Positions 1 through 5,575 are shown, counted from the stretch's first letter. The stretch: DNA of 7,133 nt from DASZZV01 sp035544835 (GCA_035544835.1 DASZZV010000158.1:1-7133); one strand, 5' to 3'. Notes: generated by a model from the letters alone, not told the origin. Numbers and translations: made by a program.

Positions 1-273
1 CCAGTTGTTCCCTTCTTCGAGCGTGTACTGAATCACCAGGTCGGCGACCCGGTCTCCGGTAACGTCCCCGAGGGCGCAGGAACGAGCCTCACGGTACTCG
101 AGCCGATTTTCCGCCGGCTTCCGCGGGTTTCGCACGATCTCCTGCGAGTGAATGAGGGCATCGGCGGCCTTCACCTGTCTCTCGCTCGGCACGAACGCGG
201 GGCCAGCGGCGGTGGCAGAGCCGCAAGTGCAAAGTAGCAGCCAGGCGAAGAAGAACTTTCGCACGCTCGTCAT
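1..273 (-). CDS. Secreted protein with signal peptide and FG-GAP-like acidic loop, 3' part beyond the window
   Basis: The reading frame is open from the ATG at 271-273 to the window edge and gives 91 residues. The N-terminus is a typical Sec signal peptide: basic (VRKF), then a hydrophobic core (FFFAWLLLCTC), then a small-residue site around GSATA-A, cleaved near residue 22. The mature part carries CALGDVTGDRVADLVIQYTLEEGNN, about residues 67-90. Its DxxGDxxxDLV pattern resembles the calcium-binding loop of FG-GAP/VCBS-type repeats and of small secreted hypothetical proteins. A periplasmic or exported location is inferred and the function is unknown. The Cys residues in the hydrophobic core do not make a good lipobox. 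No Shine-Dalgarno precedes the ATG, but AGGA lies 8 nt before an in-frame GTG at 262-264. That would start the protein at MRKFFFAW, a more standard signal peptide, so the true start may be there. Confidence 0.72.
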   Translation of the reverse strand, partial: MTSVRKFFFAWLLLCTCGSATAAGPAFVPSERQVKAADALIHSQEIVRNPRKPAENRLEYREARSCALGDVTGDRVADLVIQYTLEEGNNW

Positions 274-315
274 CCTAGCAAAGCACGTGCTGTCGGCACG
301 GGTCTCGTTCGCTTC

Positions 316-436
316 TTGTGTGGCACAGGCACTCTTGCCTGTGTGGCGCGGCGTCGAGCCGCGGCGTTCCTGTCAATTCGCAGGGAGCTCGGCCTCGACG
401 GCCGGACACACAGGCAGGAGTGCCTGTGCCACACAA
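316..436. repeat. Inverted-repeat intergenic element with 30-bp self-palindromic arms (CACAGGCACTCTTGCCTGTG type)
   Basis: The left arm (316-345) and right arm (407-436) are inverted copies of each other with one mismatch in 30 (T at 335 against C in the other copy). Each arm is itself a small hairpin, ACAGGCA-CTCT-TGCCTGT. The 61-bp core (346-406) is GC-rich. The element fills most of the 176-bp gap between the DUF1304 gene stop and the next gene's start. It could act as a transcript-end hairpin, although no T-run follows it. It resembles REP/BIME-type elements mobilised in trans by TnpA-REP (RAYT) transposases, which is an inference since none is in view. I see no clear target-site duplication. 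Confidence 0.85.
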
Positions 437-449
437 TCGGATTCGCCGC

Positions 450-818
450 CTAATACCGTGCGGCGAGCGACAGAGCCAGCGCGATCACGGCCGGTAGCGC
501 CTGAACGTACAGAATCGATCGCTTTGCCGTGATGGAGCCGACAATGCCGGCAACGATTACACAGGTGAGAAAGAAGATCCGCACGCCGGCCGGCGAAGTA
601 AGACAGAGGCTCCATATGAGTCCGGCGGCGAGGAAGCCGTTGTACAAACCCTGATTGGCGGCGAGTGACTTCGTTGCCGCGGCCGATTCCGGGGTCAGCC
701 CGAAAATCCGCATGCCTCGCGGAGTGCTCCAGAGGAAGGACTCGAGAATCATGAACCAGATGTGAAGAAGGGCGACCAATGCCGTGGTGACGGAGGCCGC
801 GATTGCGATGGGTGTCAT
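450..818 (-). CDS. DUF1304 family small integral membrane protein
   Basis: The product has 122 residues, the usual length for DUF1304 proteins, and about four hydrophobic segments (roughly residues 4-26, 57-72, 78-95 and 103-120). The family hallmarks are present: HIWFMILESFLW near residues 19-30, TPRG at 32-35, and the conserved block LAANQGLYNGFLAAGL at 52-67. It should sit in the inner membrane. No biochemical role is established for the family, so none is assigned. The start is well supported: AAGGAG (826-831) lies 7 nt before the ATG. It is the last gene of the leftward run thiG-ddaH-SPW-like-DUF1304 and follows the SPW-like gene by 67 nt, so co-transcription is likely. An inverted-repeat element begins (on this strand) about 14 nt after its stop codon. 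Family assignment is by remembered motifs. Confidence 0.9.
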   Translation of the reverse strand: MTPIAIAASVTTALVALLHIWFMILESFLWSTPRGMRIFGLTPESAAATKSLAANQGLYNGFLAAGLIWSLCLTSPAGVRIFFLTCVIVAGIVGSITAKRSILYVQALPAVIALALSLAARY

Positions 819-825
819 TCTCTAA

Positions 826-831
826 CTCCTT
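826..831 (-). promoter_or_regulatory. Strong ribosome binding site of the DUF1304 gene
   Basis: On the minus strand the sequence reads AAGGAG-TTAGAGA-ATG, a near-perfect Shine-Dalgarno with a 7-nt spacer. It is the strongest ribosome site in the leftward operon and fixes the start at 818. Confidence 0.75.
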
Positions 832-885
832 GTAAACATCCCGGTACCCTATCACTCATACCAGATCTCGATCTCGTAGCCATGA

Positions 886-1230
886 TCATTCACGATAGGA
901 GGTAATCAGCCAGACTATGAAAATCACGATCCCGGCACCCACATAGAAGTTGCGTGGCACCGGAGTATCGGCGAAGTGAAGGATCCAGGGGAGAGCAATC
1001 AGGACGACGGCCACGATCAACTCAATGAGACCATGGATCTTGAAGGGGACGAGCTTCAGCACGCCTAACGGAAAAGCCGACACGAAGGTAAGAAACATGT
1101 GCACGATGGCCAGCGTGTAAGCGATGCTGGCGAAGAGCCCGCGCAGCTCCAGCACGGTTGGCGCCACGGCGAAGCCGACGACTGTGACGTAGTCGAGATA
1201 TCCGTGCTGGCGCGGTGTCAGGATTTTCAT
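886..1230 (-). CDS. Four-helix SPW-repeat-like membrane protein of unknown function
   Basis: The product is a 114-residue, very hydrophobic protein. It opens with MKILTPRQHGYLDYVTV and has predicted helices at about residues 12-28, 33-52, 63-85 and 94-111. Repeated features are a short amphipathic HGxxDY/IHGLIE motif before a helix (residues 9-14 and 65-70) and PW at 81-82. This organisation fits small SPW-repeat-type membrane proteins, whose function is unknown to me; the assignment is from pattern memory. The ATG at 1228-1230 is preceded by AGAGGGA with a 5-nt spacer. The gene lies 37 nt downstream of ddaH and 67 nt upstream of the DUF1304 gene, so two unrelated small membrane proteins end the same operon. 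No signal peptide or soluble domain is visible. Confidence 0.8.
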   Translation of the reverse strand: MKILTPRQHGYLDYVTVVGFAVAPTVLELRGLFASIAYTLAIVHMFLTFVSAFPLGVLKLVPFKIHGLIELIVAVVLIALPWILHFADTPVPRNFYVGAGIVIFIVWLITSYRE

Positions 1231-1267
1231 ATGCGTCCCTCTGGAAGCGCCAGCATGATTGCTGACG

Positions 1268-2044
1268 TCAAAAACGTAACGACAGGCAGCTCAGGCCACC
1301 ATCTACTTTCTGGAACTCGGAGGTATCGACCGTGACGATGCGCAACCCGAAAGCGCGCACGGCCTTCTCGACTCTGTCAAATCCGGATGGCAGCAGGAGC
1401 GAGCCGTCGAGACGGACGCAGTTCGAAGCGTAAGAGTCGTCGTCTTCGAGGACGATCGTCTCATAGCTTCGGAGGGCGGCACTGGCAGCGAGTGAGCGAG
1501 TGGCCATGAAGGTGCGGTTTCCGAGATAACTCAATCCACTCTTGAGGTGCAGCAGTCCAGGGATCTCCCGGATGTCGACGCATTCCGCAGAATAGCCTTC
1601 GCGCGACAGAAACTCCGACAACTGGCGAGCTCCCTCCTCATTCGTTCGCGCTGAGATTCCAATCAGAAAGTGGCCATCGGCCTCACATACATCGCCGCCA
1701 TCGAGGGTGGCTGGCACAGTCATCTCGTCGATGGCGGCGTAATGAGCTCTCACCTCGTCACGAATGCGATCGACTTCACCGGCTCGCGAAGCCGCCCCGG
1801 GCCTCGTGAGAATTGCCGAGGCGTGAGTCAGCACGGCTGTATCCTCGACAAAGGTTGCGTCGGGAAATTCGTCCTCGGCCGGTAGCCGGATCACTCGGAC
1901 TCCGCACGACTCGAGCGCGGCGCAGTAGGCCTCATGCTGCAACCGGGCTTTGGCGAGATCGGGCACGCCCAGCGAGGCTGTGGTGAGTGCGTCGACGAAA
2001 TTCCTGCCGGGAGGGCGAACGATGGCGCGCGTCACTGTTCGCAT
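1268..2044 (-). CDS. ddaH: Dimethylarginine dimethylaminohydrolase-type guanidino-modifying enzyme (DDAH family)
   Basis: The 258-residue length is typical of DDAH. Known members hydrolyse N-omega-methylated arginines to citrulline plus methylamines in the cytoplasm, within the pentein (guanidine-modifying) superfamily. The visible motifs are FPDATFVEDTAV (residues 60-71, substrate-binding loop), TLDGGDV (113-119) with Asp115 as the acid member of the triad, LHLKSG (165-170) with catalytic His166, and KVDGGLSCLSLRF (246-258) with nucleophile Cys253 just before the C-terminus. All catalytic positions are intact. The start ATG lies 13 nt downstream of the thiG stop. Only a weak purine-rich site (GTAGAGTGA) precedes it, overlapping the gap, so translation is probably coupled to thiG. 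Use of arginine or another guanidine compound instead of methylarginine cannot be excluded from sequence. Citrullination of free arginine is less likely given the short length, since arginine deiminases have about 400 residues. Confidence 0.9.
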   Translation of the reverse strand: MRTVTRAIVRPPGRNFVDALTTASLGVPDLAKARLQHEAYCAALESCGVRVIRLPAEDEFPDATFVEDTAVLTHASAILTRPGAASRAGEVDRIRDEVRAHYAAIDEMTVPATLDGGDVCEADGHFLIGISARTNEEGARQLSEFLSREGYSAECVDIREIPGLLHLKSGLSYLGNRTFMATRSLAASAALRSYETIVLEDDDSYASNCVRLDGSLLLPSGFDRVEKAVRAFGLRIVTVDTSEFQKVDGGLSCLSLRF

Positions 2045-2057
2045 TTCACTCTACCCG

Positions 2058-2861
2058 CTATTCGATCATGCCCGTCAGCGGACTCGAGGCAGTGGCATAG
2101 AGCTTCTTCTCTATTCGCCCTGCCAGAAAAGCCAGCCGTCCGGCACGAACTCCGTAGTTCATCGCCGTCGCCATGGCCACCGGATCCTTCGCCCCGGCGA
2201 TTCCGGTGTTCATCAGGACGGCGTCCACGCCGAGCTCCATGGCCGCGGTGGCATCGGAGGCAGTGCCGACACCGGCATCGACGATCACCGGTACCTTCGA
2301 GAACTCGCGAATGATCTGAATGTTGGTCTTATTGCGAATGCCCAGACCCGAACCGATTGGCGCGCCCAGCGGCATGACGGCAGCACACCCCAGCTCTTCG
2401 AGCTTCCGGCAGACGATCGGATCGTCGTTGGTGTACGGCAGCACGGTGAAACCATCCTTGATGAGCACCTCGGCGGCCTGAAGAAGTGCGACATTGTCGG
2501 GGAACAGCGTCCGCGGGTCACCGATGACCTCGAGCTTCACCCATTCCGACAGCCCCACTTCGCGCCCCAGCCTGGCATAGCGAATCGCATCCTCGGCCGT
2601 GTAGCAACCAGCGGTATTGGGCAGGATGAGAAACTTTTTAGGATCGAGGTAATCGAACAGACGAGGCTGATTCGGATCGGCGATGGAGGTGCGACGGGTT
2701 GCCACGGTGACGATCTCGGCGCCCGAGGCCTCGATGGCGGCGGCCATCAGATCCATCGTCGCGTACTTACCGGTTCCGACGATCAGGCGGGAGTGGAAGA
2801 CTTTGCCGCCCAGCGCGAATATGTCAGCGGTCGTCGTCCGCGGCTCTAGAACTGTGGTCAT
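2058..2861 (-). CDS. thiG: Thiazole synthase ThiG (thiamine biosynthesis)
   Basis: ThiG is a TIM-barrel enzyme. It builds the thiazole phosphate moiety of thiamine from 1-deoxyxylulose 5-phosphate, dehydroglycine and the thiocarboxylate of the carrier ThiS. The 267 residues match the family length. Motifs in order are SRLIVGTGKY (24-33), ATRRTSI (54-60), LPNTAGCYTAEDAIRYARLGRE (80-101), WVKLEVIGDP (107-116) with the Schiff-base Lys109, LPYTNDDPIVCRKL (141-154), MPLGAPIGSGLGI (163-175), VIVDAGVG (192-199) with Asp195, and VLMNTGIAGAKDP (215-227). AGGAG lies 8 nt before the ATG, supporting this start. It heads the leftward operon with ddaH. No thiS, thiO/thiH, thiE or thiC is in view, and no TPP-riboswitch-like sequence is recognisable in its leader, so its partner genes must lie elsewhere. 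The identity is very secure. Confidence 0.97.
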   Translation of the reverse strand: MTTVLEPRTTTADIFALGGKVFHSRLIVGTGKYATMDLMAAAIEASGAEIVTVATRRTSIADPNQPRLFDYLDPKKFLILPNTAGCYTAEDAIRYARLGREVGLSEWVKLEVIGDPRTLFPDNVALLQAAEVLIKDGFTVLPYTNDDPIVCRKLEELGCAAVMPLGAPIGSGLGIRNKTNIQIIREFSKVPVIVDAGVGTASDATAAMELGVDAVLMNTGIAGAKDPVAMATAMNYGVRAGRLAFLAGRIEKKLYATASSPLTGMIE

Positions 2862-2928
2862 TTGAGTATCTCCTGGAAAGGCGCAGTCTACGTGACGAAA
2901 GCGGGAAGTGGGAACCAGAAAAGGACGT

Positions 2929-3146
2929 GAAAGAAAACAAGCTTGTCATCCTGAGGGAGCGCGCGCAAGAGTAAGGGATCAGCAGGGAGTGAGTGCGACC
3001 GAAGGATCTTTGGTGAGACGAGAGAAATTGCCAACTCAAACCGGGTGGTGTCACCAAAGATCCTTCGCTGTCGCTCAGGATGACAAGCCTGTTTCTTTCC
3101 CTCAACGGCGACGCCCGCGTCGTGCCACGGCTCAGGATGACAGCGC
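2929..3146. repeat. Composite intergenic repeat of GTCATCCTGAG / CGAAGGATCTTTGGTGA modules
   Basis: Two modules lie head to head. The outer arms, 2929-2955 and 3074-3099, are near-perfect inverted copies around TTGTCATCCTGAG. The inner arms, 3000-3016 and 3051-3067, are a perfect 17-bp inverted repeat (CGAAGGATCTTTGGTGA). The right module reads, on the minus strand, TGTCATCCTGAGCGACAGCG followed by AAGGATC, while the left module has extra sequence (about 2961-2999) between its halves. A third, partial module on the right carries another inverted GTCATCCTGAG (3131-3141) and a small CGACG-CCCG-CGTCG hairpin (3108-3121). The element occupies most of the 308-bp gap between rph and thiG. No credible gene lies there; the short reading frames are translations of the repeat. 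It may serve as a 3' hairpin for glgC-rph transcripts, but no T-run follows. Confidence 0.85.
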
Positions 3147-3169
3147 TCCAATCCCGCGTGAATGCACCG

Positions 3170-3952
3170 CTACTTGAACTTCTTCGCAAGCCGCTGTCTG
3201 GCCATGGCGTCGACCTGTTCGAGCGTCGGGGCCAGTACCTCGCGCTGCTTTTCGATGAGCTGTCCGATGCCGTTGCGAGCCAGGCTGAGCATGCCCTGCA
3301 TCTCGTCGTCACTGAAGCTGTTCCTCTCGGCTGTGCCCTGCAACTCGATGTAGCGCATCTTGTCGGTCGCGACGACATTCATGTCGACGTCGGCGGCCGA
3401 ATCTTCCAGGTAGTTCAGATCGAGGACAGCGGTTCCCTTCACCACACCGACCGATACCGCCGCGACCCATGAAGTGATCGGCCAGTTGGCAATCCGCTGT
3501 CCCGTGTAGATTTTCGCGAGCGCCATGACCAGAGCTACGAAAGCTCCGGTGATCGACGCCGTACGCGTGCCGCCGTCGGCCTGAATGACATCGCAGTCGA
3601 TCCAGATGGTGCGCTCACCGAGAAGCTCCGGATCGATGGTCCCACGAAGGGCCCGACCGATGAGGCGCTGAATCTCCATCGTGCGCCCACCCTGCTTTCC
3701 CTTCGAGGCCTCGCGCTGGGTACGCTCAGTCGTCGCTCGGGGAAGCATCCCGTACTCAGCCGTGATCCATCCCTTGCCAGTTCGATAGAGAAACGGGGGT
3801 ACTTTGTCCTCGATCGAGGCGGTACACGAAACCCTGGTGTCACCGACCTCGATGAGAACCGATCCTTCAGCGTGCTTGATGTAGTTGGTCTGGAAACGTA
3901 CCGGCCTCAGTTCATCCACGGCGCGTCCGTCGGCACGTTGTTTATCGCTCAA
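3170..3952 (-). CDS. rph: Ribonuclease PH
   Basis: RNase PH is a phosphate-dependent 3'-5' exoribonuclease. It forms a hexameric ring and trims the 3' ends of tRNA precursors. The 260 residues are close to the usual 240-260. Motifs are RADGRAVDELRPV (6-18), GWITAEYGMLPRAT (61-74), GGRTMEIQRLIGRALR (88-103), the phosphate-binding GGTRTAS (127-133), and DLNYLEDSAADVDMNVV (178-194) with the catalytic acidic cluster. The C-terminal tail, QVDAMARQRLAKKFK, is basic. No ATG lies before the conserved core. The only upstream in-frame start is TTG at 3950-3952, with AAGGTGG 6 nt ahead. This start lies inside the last codons of glgC, giving an 11-nt overlap, so translational coupling is likely. The commonly linked rdgB (nucleoside triphosphatase) does not follow it; a repeat region and thiG do. 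Confidence 0.96.
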   Translation of the reverse strand: MSDKQRADGRAVDELRPVRFQTNYIKHAEGSVLIEVGDTRVSCTASIEDKVPPFLYRTGKGWITAEYGMLPRATTERTQREASKGKQGGRTMEIQRLIGRALRGTIDPELLGERTIWIDCDVIQADGGTRTASITGAFVALVMALAKIYTGQRIANWPITSWVAAVSVGVVKGTAVLDLNYLEDSAADVDMNVVATDKMRYIELQGTAERNSFSDDEMQGMLSLARNGIGQLIEKQREVLAPTLEQVDAMARQRLAKKFK

Positions 3953-5237
3953 CTTCCGCCACCTTGTTCTCGTCGTTGACGAGCTTTACTCCACCTTCGC
4001 CGAGAACAGTGCCCTTGGGCACGACCACGATCCCGGTATCGGTCACAGTGAAACCGCGCTCACGGTCGAACTCCACATCGTAGCCGATGCTGGTGCGGGC
4101 CGGAATCTTCACACCCTTGTCGATGATGGTCCGTCGCAGGCGCGAGTGGCGGCCGATCTCGACGCCATCCATCAGAATCGCCTCGTCGACGTCGACGTAC
4201 GAGTGAATCCTCACCCTCGGAAAAAGCACGCTGCGGTTGATCGTGCCGCCGGAGATGATGACGCCGTCGGAGACGAGGGAGTTCGTGGCAATTCCGATCC
4301 TCTGATTCAGCGAGTCGGAGAAGACGAACTTCGCCGGCGGAAGGTTCAGCATCGCCGACTTGATCGGCCAGGCAGCGTTGTACAGGTTGAACGAAGGAAC
4401 AACCGAGACCAGATCGAGAGTGGCCGCGAAGTACGAGTCGATCGTTCCGACATCACGCCAGTAGCCGTTGCTGCTCACATCCTCACCCGGCACGCGATTG
4501 GTCGCGAAGTCATAAGCCATGACCTTCATGCCCGGATACATCACCGGAATGACTTCCTTTCCGAAATCGTGAGCCGAATCCCGAAGAGCATTGTGCTCGA
4601 GGACGTCGATCATCACGCTCGATTTGAAGATGTAGTTCCCCATCGACGCCAGCACCATGTCCGGCCTGCCGGGAATGGTCTTCGCTCCCTCTTTCGGCTT
4701 TTCGACGAAGCCAGTGACCTGGAACTTGTCATCGATCTCGATGATGCCGAACTGATGTGCTTCGGCGACGGGCACGGGAATCGTGGCAATCGTCAGATCG
4801 GCATCGTTGTCGAGGTGGAACTGCAGCATTTGGTTCACATCCATCTTGTAGATGTGATCACCGCCAAAGACACAGACGTGCTCGGGCTGCTCGTCGAAGA
4901 TCAACTCCAGGTTCTGGTAAACCGCGTCAGCCGTCCCTCGGAACCAGAATGGGCCCTTGCGCATCTGGGCCGGTACGACATCGATGTACTGGCCGATTTC
5001 CGACGACAGACGCCAGGTTCGGGTGATGTGCTCGATCAGCGAGTTGGACTTGAACTGCGTCAATACCTTGATCTTGAAGAAACCGGAGTTGATGAAGTTG
5101 TTGATGACGAAATCGATGATCCGATAGCGGCCACCGAAGGGCACGGCCGGTTTGGCTCGGTCCCTCGTCAAGGGGTAGAGCCGCTCGCCCATACCACCGG
5201 CCAGAATCATCGTGAATACATTTCGAAATCCGTACAT
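3942..5237 (-). CDS. glgC: Glucose-1-phosphate adenylyltransferase (ADP-glucose pyrophosphorylase)
   Basis: GlgC makes ADP-glucose from ATP and glucose 1-phosphate, the committed step of bacterial glycogen synthesis. It is a cytoplasmic tetramer usually controlled by allosteric effectors. From the chosen ATG the protein has 431 residues, normal for the family. Motifs are the nucleotide-binding ILAGGMGERLYPLT (11-24), RAKPAVPFGG (27-36), GTADAVYQN (101-109), the metal/nucleotide GGDHIYKMD (125-133, Asp127), the sugar-phosphate FVEKP (177-181, Lys180) and YWRDVGTIDSYF (259-270). A left-handed beta-helix with hexapeptide repeats follows (about 310-400). The frame stays open to an ATG at 5304-5306, but those 23 extra codons are a translation of the AT-rich repeat. 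The ATG at 5235-5237 has GGGAGAGG just ahead and leaves a normal N-terminus. It is followed by the overlapping rph. No other glg gene is in view. Confidence 0.96.
   Translation of the reverse strand: MYGFRNVFTMILAGGMGERLYPLTRDRAKPAVPFGGRYRIIDFVINNFINSGFFKIKVLTQFKSNSLIEHITRTWRLSSEIGQYIDVVPAQMRKGPFWFRGTADAVYQNLELIFDEQPEHVCVFGGDHIYKMDVNQMLQFHLDNDADLTIATIPVPVAEAHQFGIIEIDDKFQVTGFVEKPKEGAKTIPGRPDMVLASMGNYIFKSSVMIDVLEHNALRDSAHDFGKEVIPVMYPGMKVMAYDFATNRVPGEDVSSNGYWRDVGTIDSYFAATLDLVSVVPSFNLYNAAWPIKSAMLNLPPAKFVFSDSLNQRIGIATNSLVSDGVIISGGTINRSVLFPRVRIHSYVDVDEAILMDGVEIGRHSRLRRTIIDKGVKIPARTSIGYDVEFDRERGFTVTDTGIVVVPKGTVLGEGGVKLVNDENKVAEVER
3959..3965 (-). promoter_or_regulatory. Ribosome binding site that supports the TTG start of rph
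   Basis: On the minus strand AAGGTGG sits 6 nt before TTG (3952-3950), inside the 3' end of the glgC coding sequence. With no ATG or GTG available ahead of the conserved RADGR motif, it decides in favour of the TTG start. Confidence 0.6.
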
Positions 5238-5260
5238 GCCTCTCCCGCTACCGCGGAACT

Positions 5261-5325
5261 GAAAATTGAAAATTGAAAATTGAAAAACGACGTTCTGGGT
5301 TTTCAATCTTCAATTTTCAATTTCC
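5261..5325. repeat. AT-rich heptamer repeat and long hairpin in the glgC leader
   Basis: GAAAATT is repeated about 3.7 times in tandem (5261-5286). An inverted, slightly degenerate copy built from TTTTCAAT/CTTCAAT/TTTCAAT units follows at 5300-5325, after a 13-nt spacer (5287-5299). Together they can fold into a stem of about 25 bp, mostly A-T. Composition is sharply lower in GC than everything around it. It lies 24-88 nt upstream of the glgC start, so it would be in the 5' leader if transcription starts farther right. It also supplies the false N-terminal extension of glgC. Similar ATTTTCAATTTTCA strings are familiar intergenic repeats in environmental genomes (recollection, not searched). 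Confidence 0.8.
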
Positions 5326-5386
5326 TTGCTGCGCACATTATCGAACGATCCAGTCGTTTGCTGCCGAAGTTTCGCGAAGTGCAAGG

Positions 5387-5505
5387 GGGGAGGCGGCATC
5401 CTGCCGCCTCTGCAGCTAGCGGAAATAGGAAACCTTCGCGCTCGCGTAAATCGGGGGCTTTTCCGGTTTCAGGAAATTGCAGAGGCGGCAGGATGCCGCC
5501 TCCCC
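5387..5505. repeat. Perfect 28-bp inverted repeat with self-palindromic GGCGGCATCCTGCCGCC arms
   Basis: The arms at 5387-5414 and 5478-5505 are exact inverted copies over 28 bp. Each contains the hairpin GAGGCGGCA-TCC-TGCCGCCTC (9-bp stem, 3-nt loop). The 63-bp core holds a further short inverted pair, GGAAACC (5428-5434) and GGTTTC (5465-5470), and a GC-rich middle. No coding potential is visible in the core and no flanking target duplication is obvious. It lies in the divergent glgC/dnaJ region and ends about 70 nt before the dnaJ start, so it could affect either promoter. Its architecture copies that of the 316-436 element with an unrelated sequence, fitting a REP/BIME or MITE-like origin. 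Confidence 0.88.
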
Positions 5506-5575
5506 AGGCCTTTAGTTTTGAGACAGCCTCAGAGCGCGCCTGCACCCATGTGCAAGTGTGTTTTAATTCAAAATC

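Noticed and set aside
373..855. 160-codon minus-strand frame overlapping the DUF1304 gene
   Set aside because: It is out of frame with the conserved DUF1304 protein and ends in repeat translation (CVAQALLPV).
1950..2849. 299-codon plus-strand frame opposite thiG and ddaH
   Set aside because: It is a shadow of the conserved thiG frame with no recognisable domain or ribosome site.
2885..2890. TAGACT on the minus strand as a thiG -10 box
   Set aside because: Only a partial match, with a poor -35 (TTCCCA at 18 bp); matches this weak occur by chance.
2862..2930. TPP riboswitch in the thiG leader
   Set aside because: I could not find the conserved CTGAGA and CCTGATC-like segments in the right order; the only CTGAG matches belong to the repeat modules.
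3107..3125. GC hairpin downstream of rph as a rho-independent terminator
   Set aside because: The stem is only 5 bp and no T-run follows on the minus strand; it is better explained as part of the repeat module.
2824..3378. Frames of 87-184 codons in and around the rph/thiG gap
   Set aside because: Their translations are those of the GTCATCCTGAG-type repeat (for example CHPERQRRI and VILSDSEGS) plus antisense or out-of-frame rph, not proteins.
3885..5276. 463-codon open frame on the plus strand opposite glgC and the rph start
   Set aside because: It is antisense to a clearly conserved enzyme, its translation is rich in Asp, His, Arg and Val as expected for a GC-rich shadow frame, and it resembles no family.
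5261..5286. Tandem GAAAATT units considered as a CRISPR or iteron array
   Set aside because: Units are 7 bp with no spacers, and no replication or cas gene is nearby. They form one arm of a hairpin.
5337..5342. GATAAT on the minus strand as a glgC -10 box
   Set aside because: No acceptable -35 element lies 16-18 bp upstream (the sequence there is GGCAGC), so it is too weak to call.
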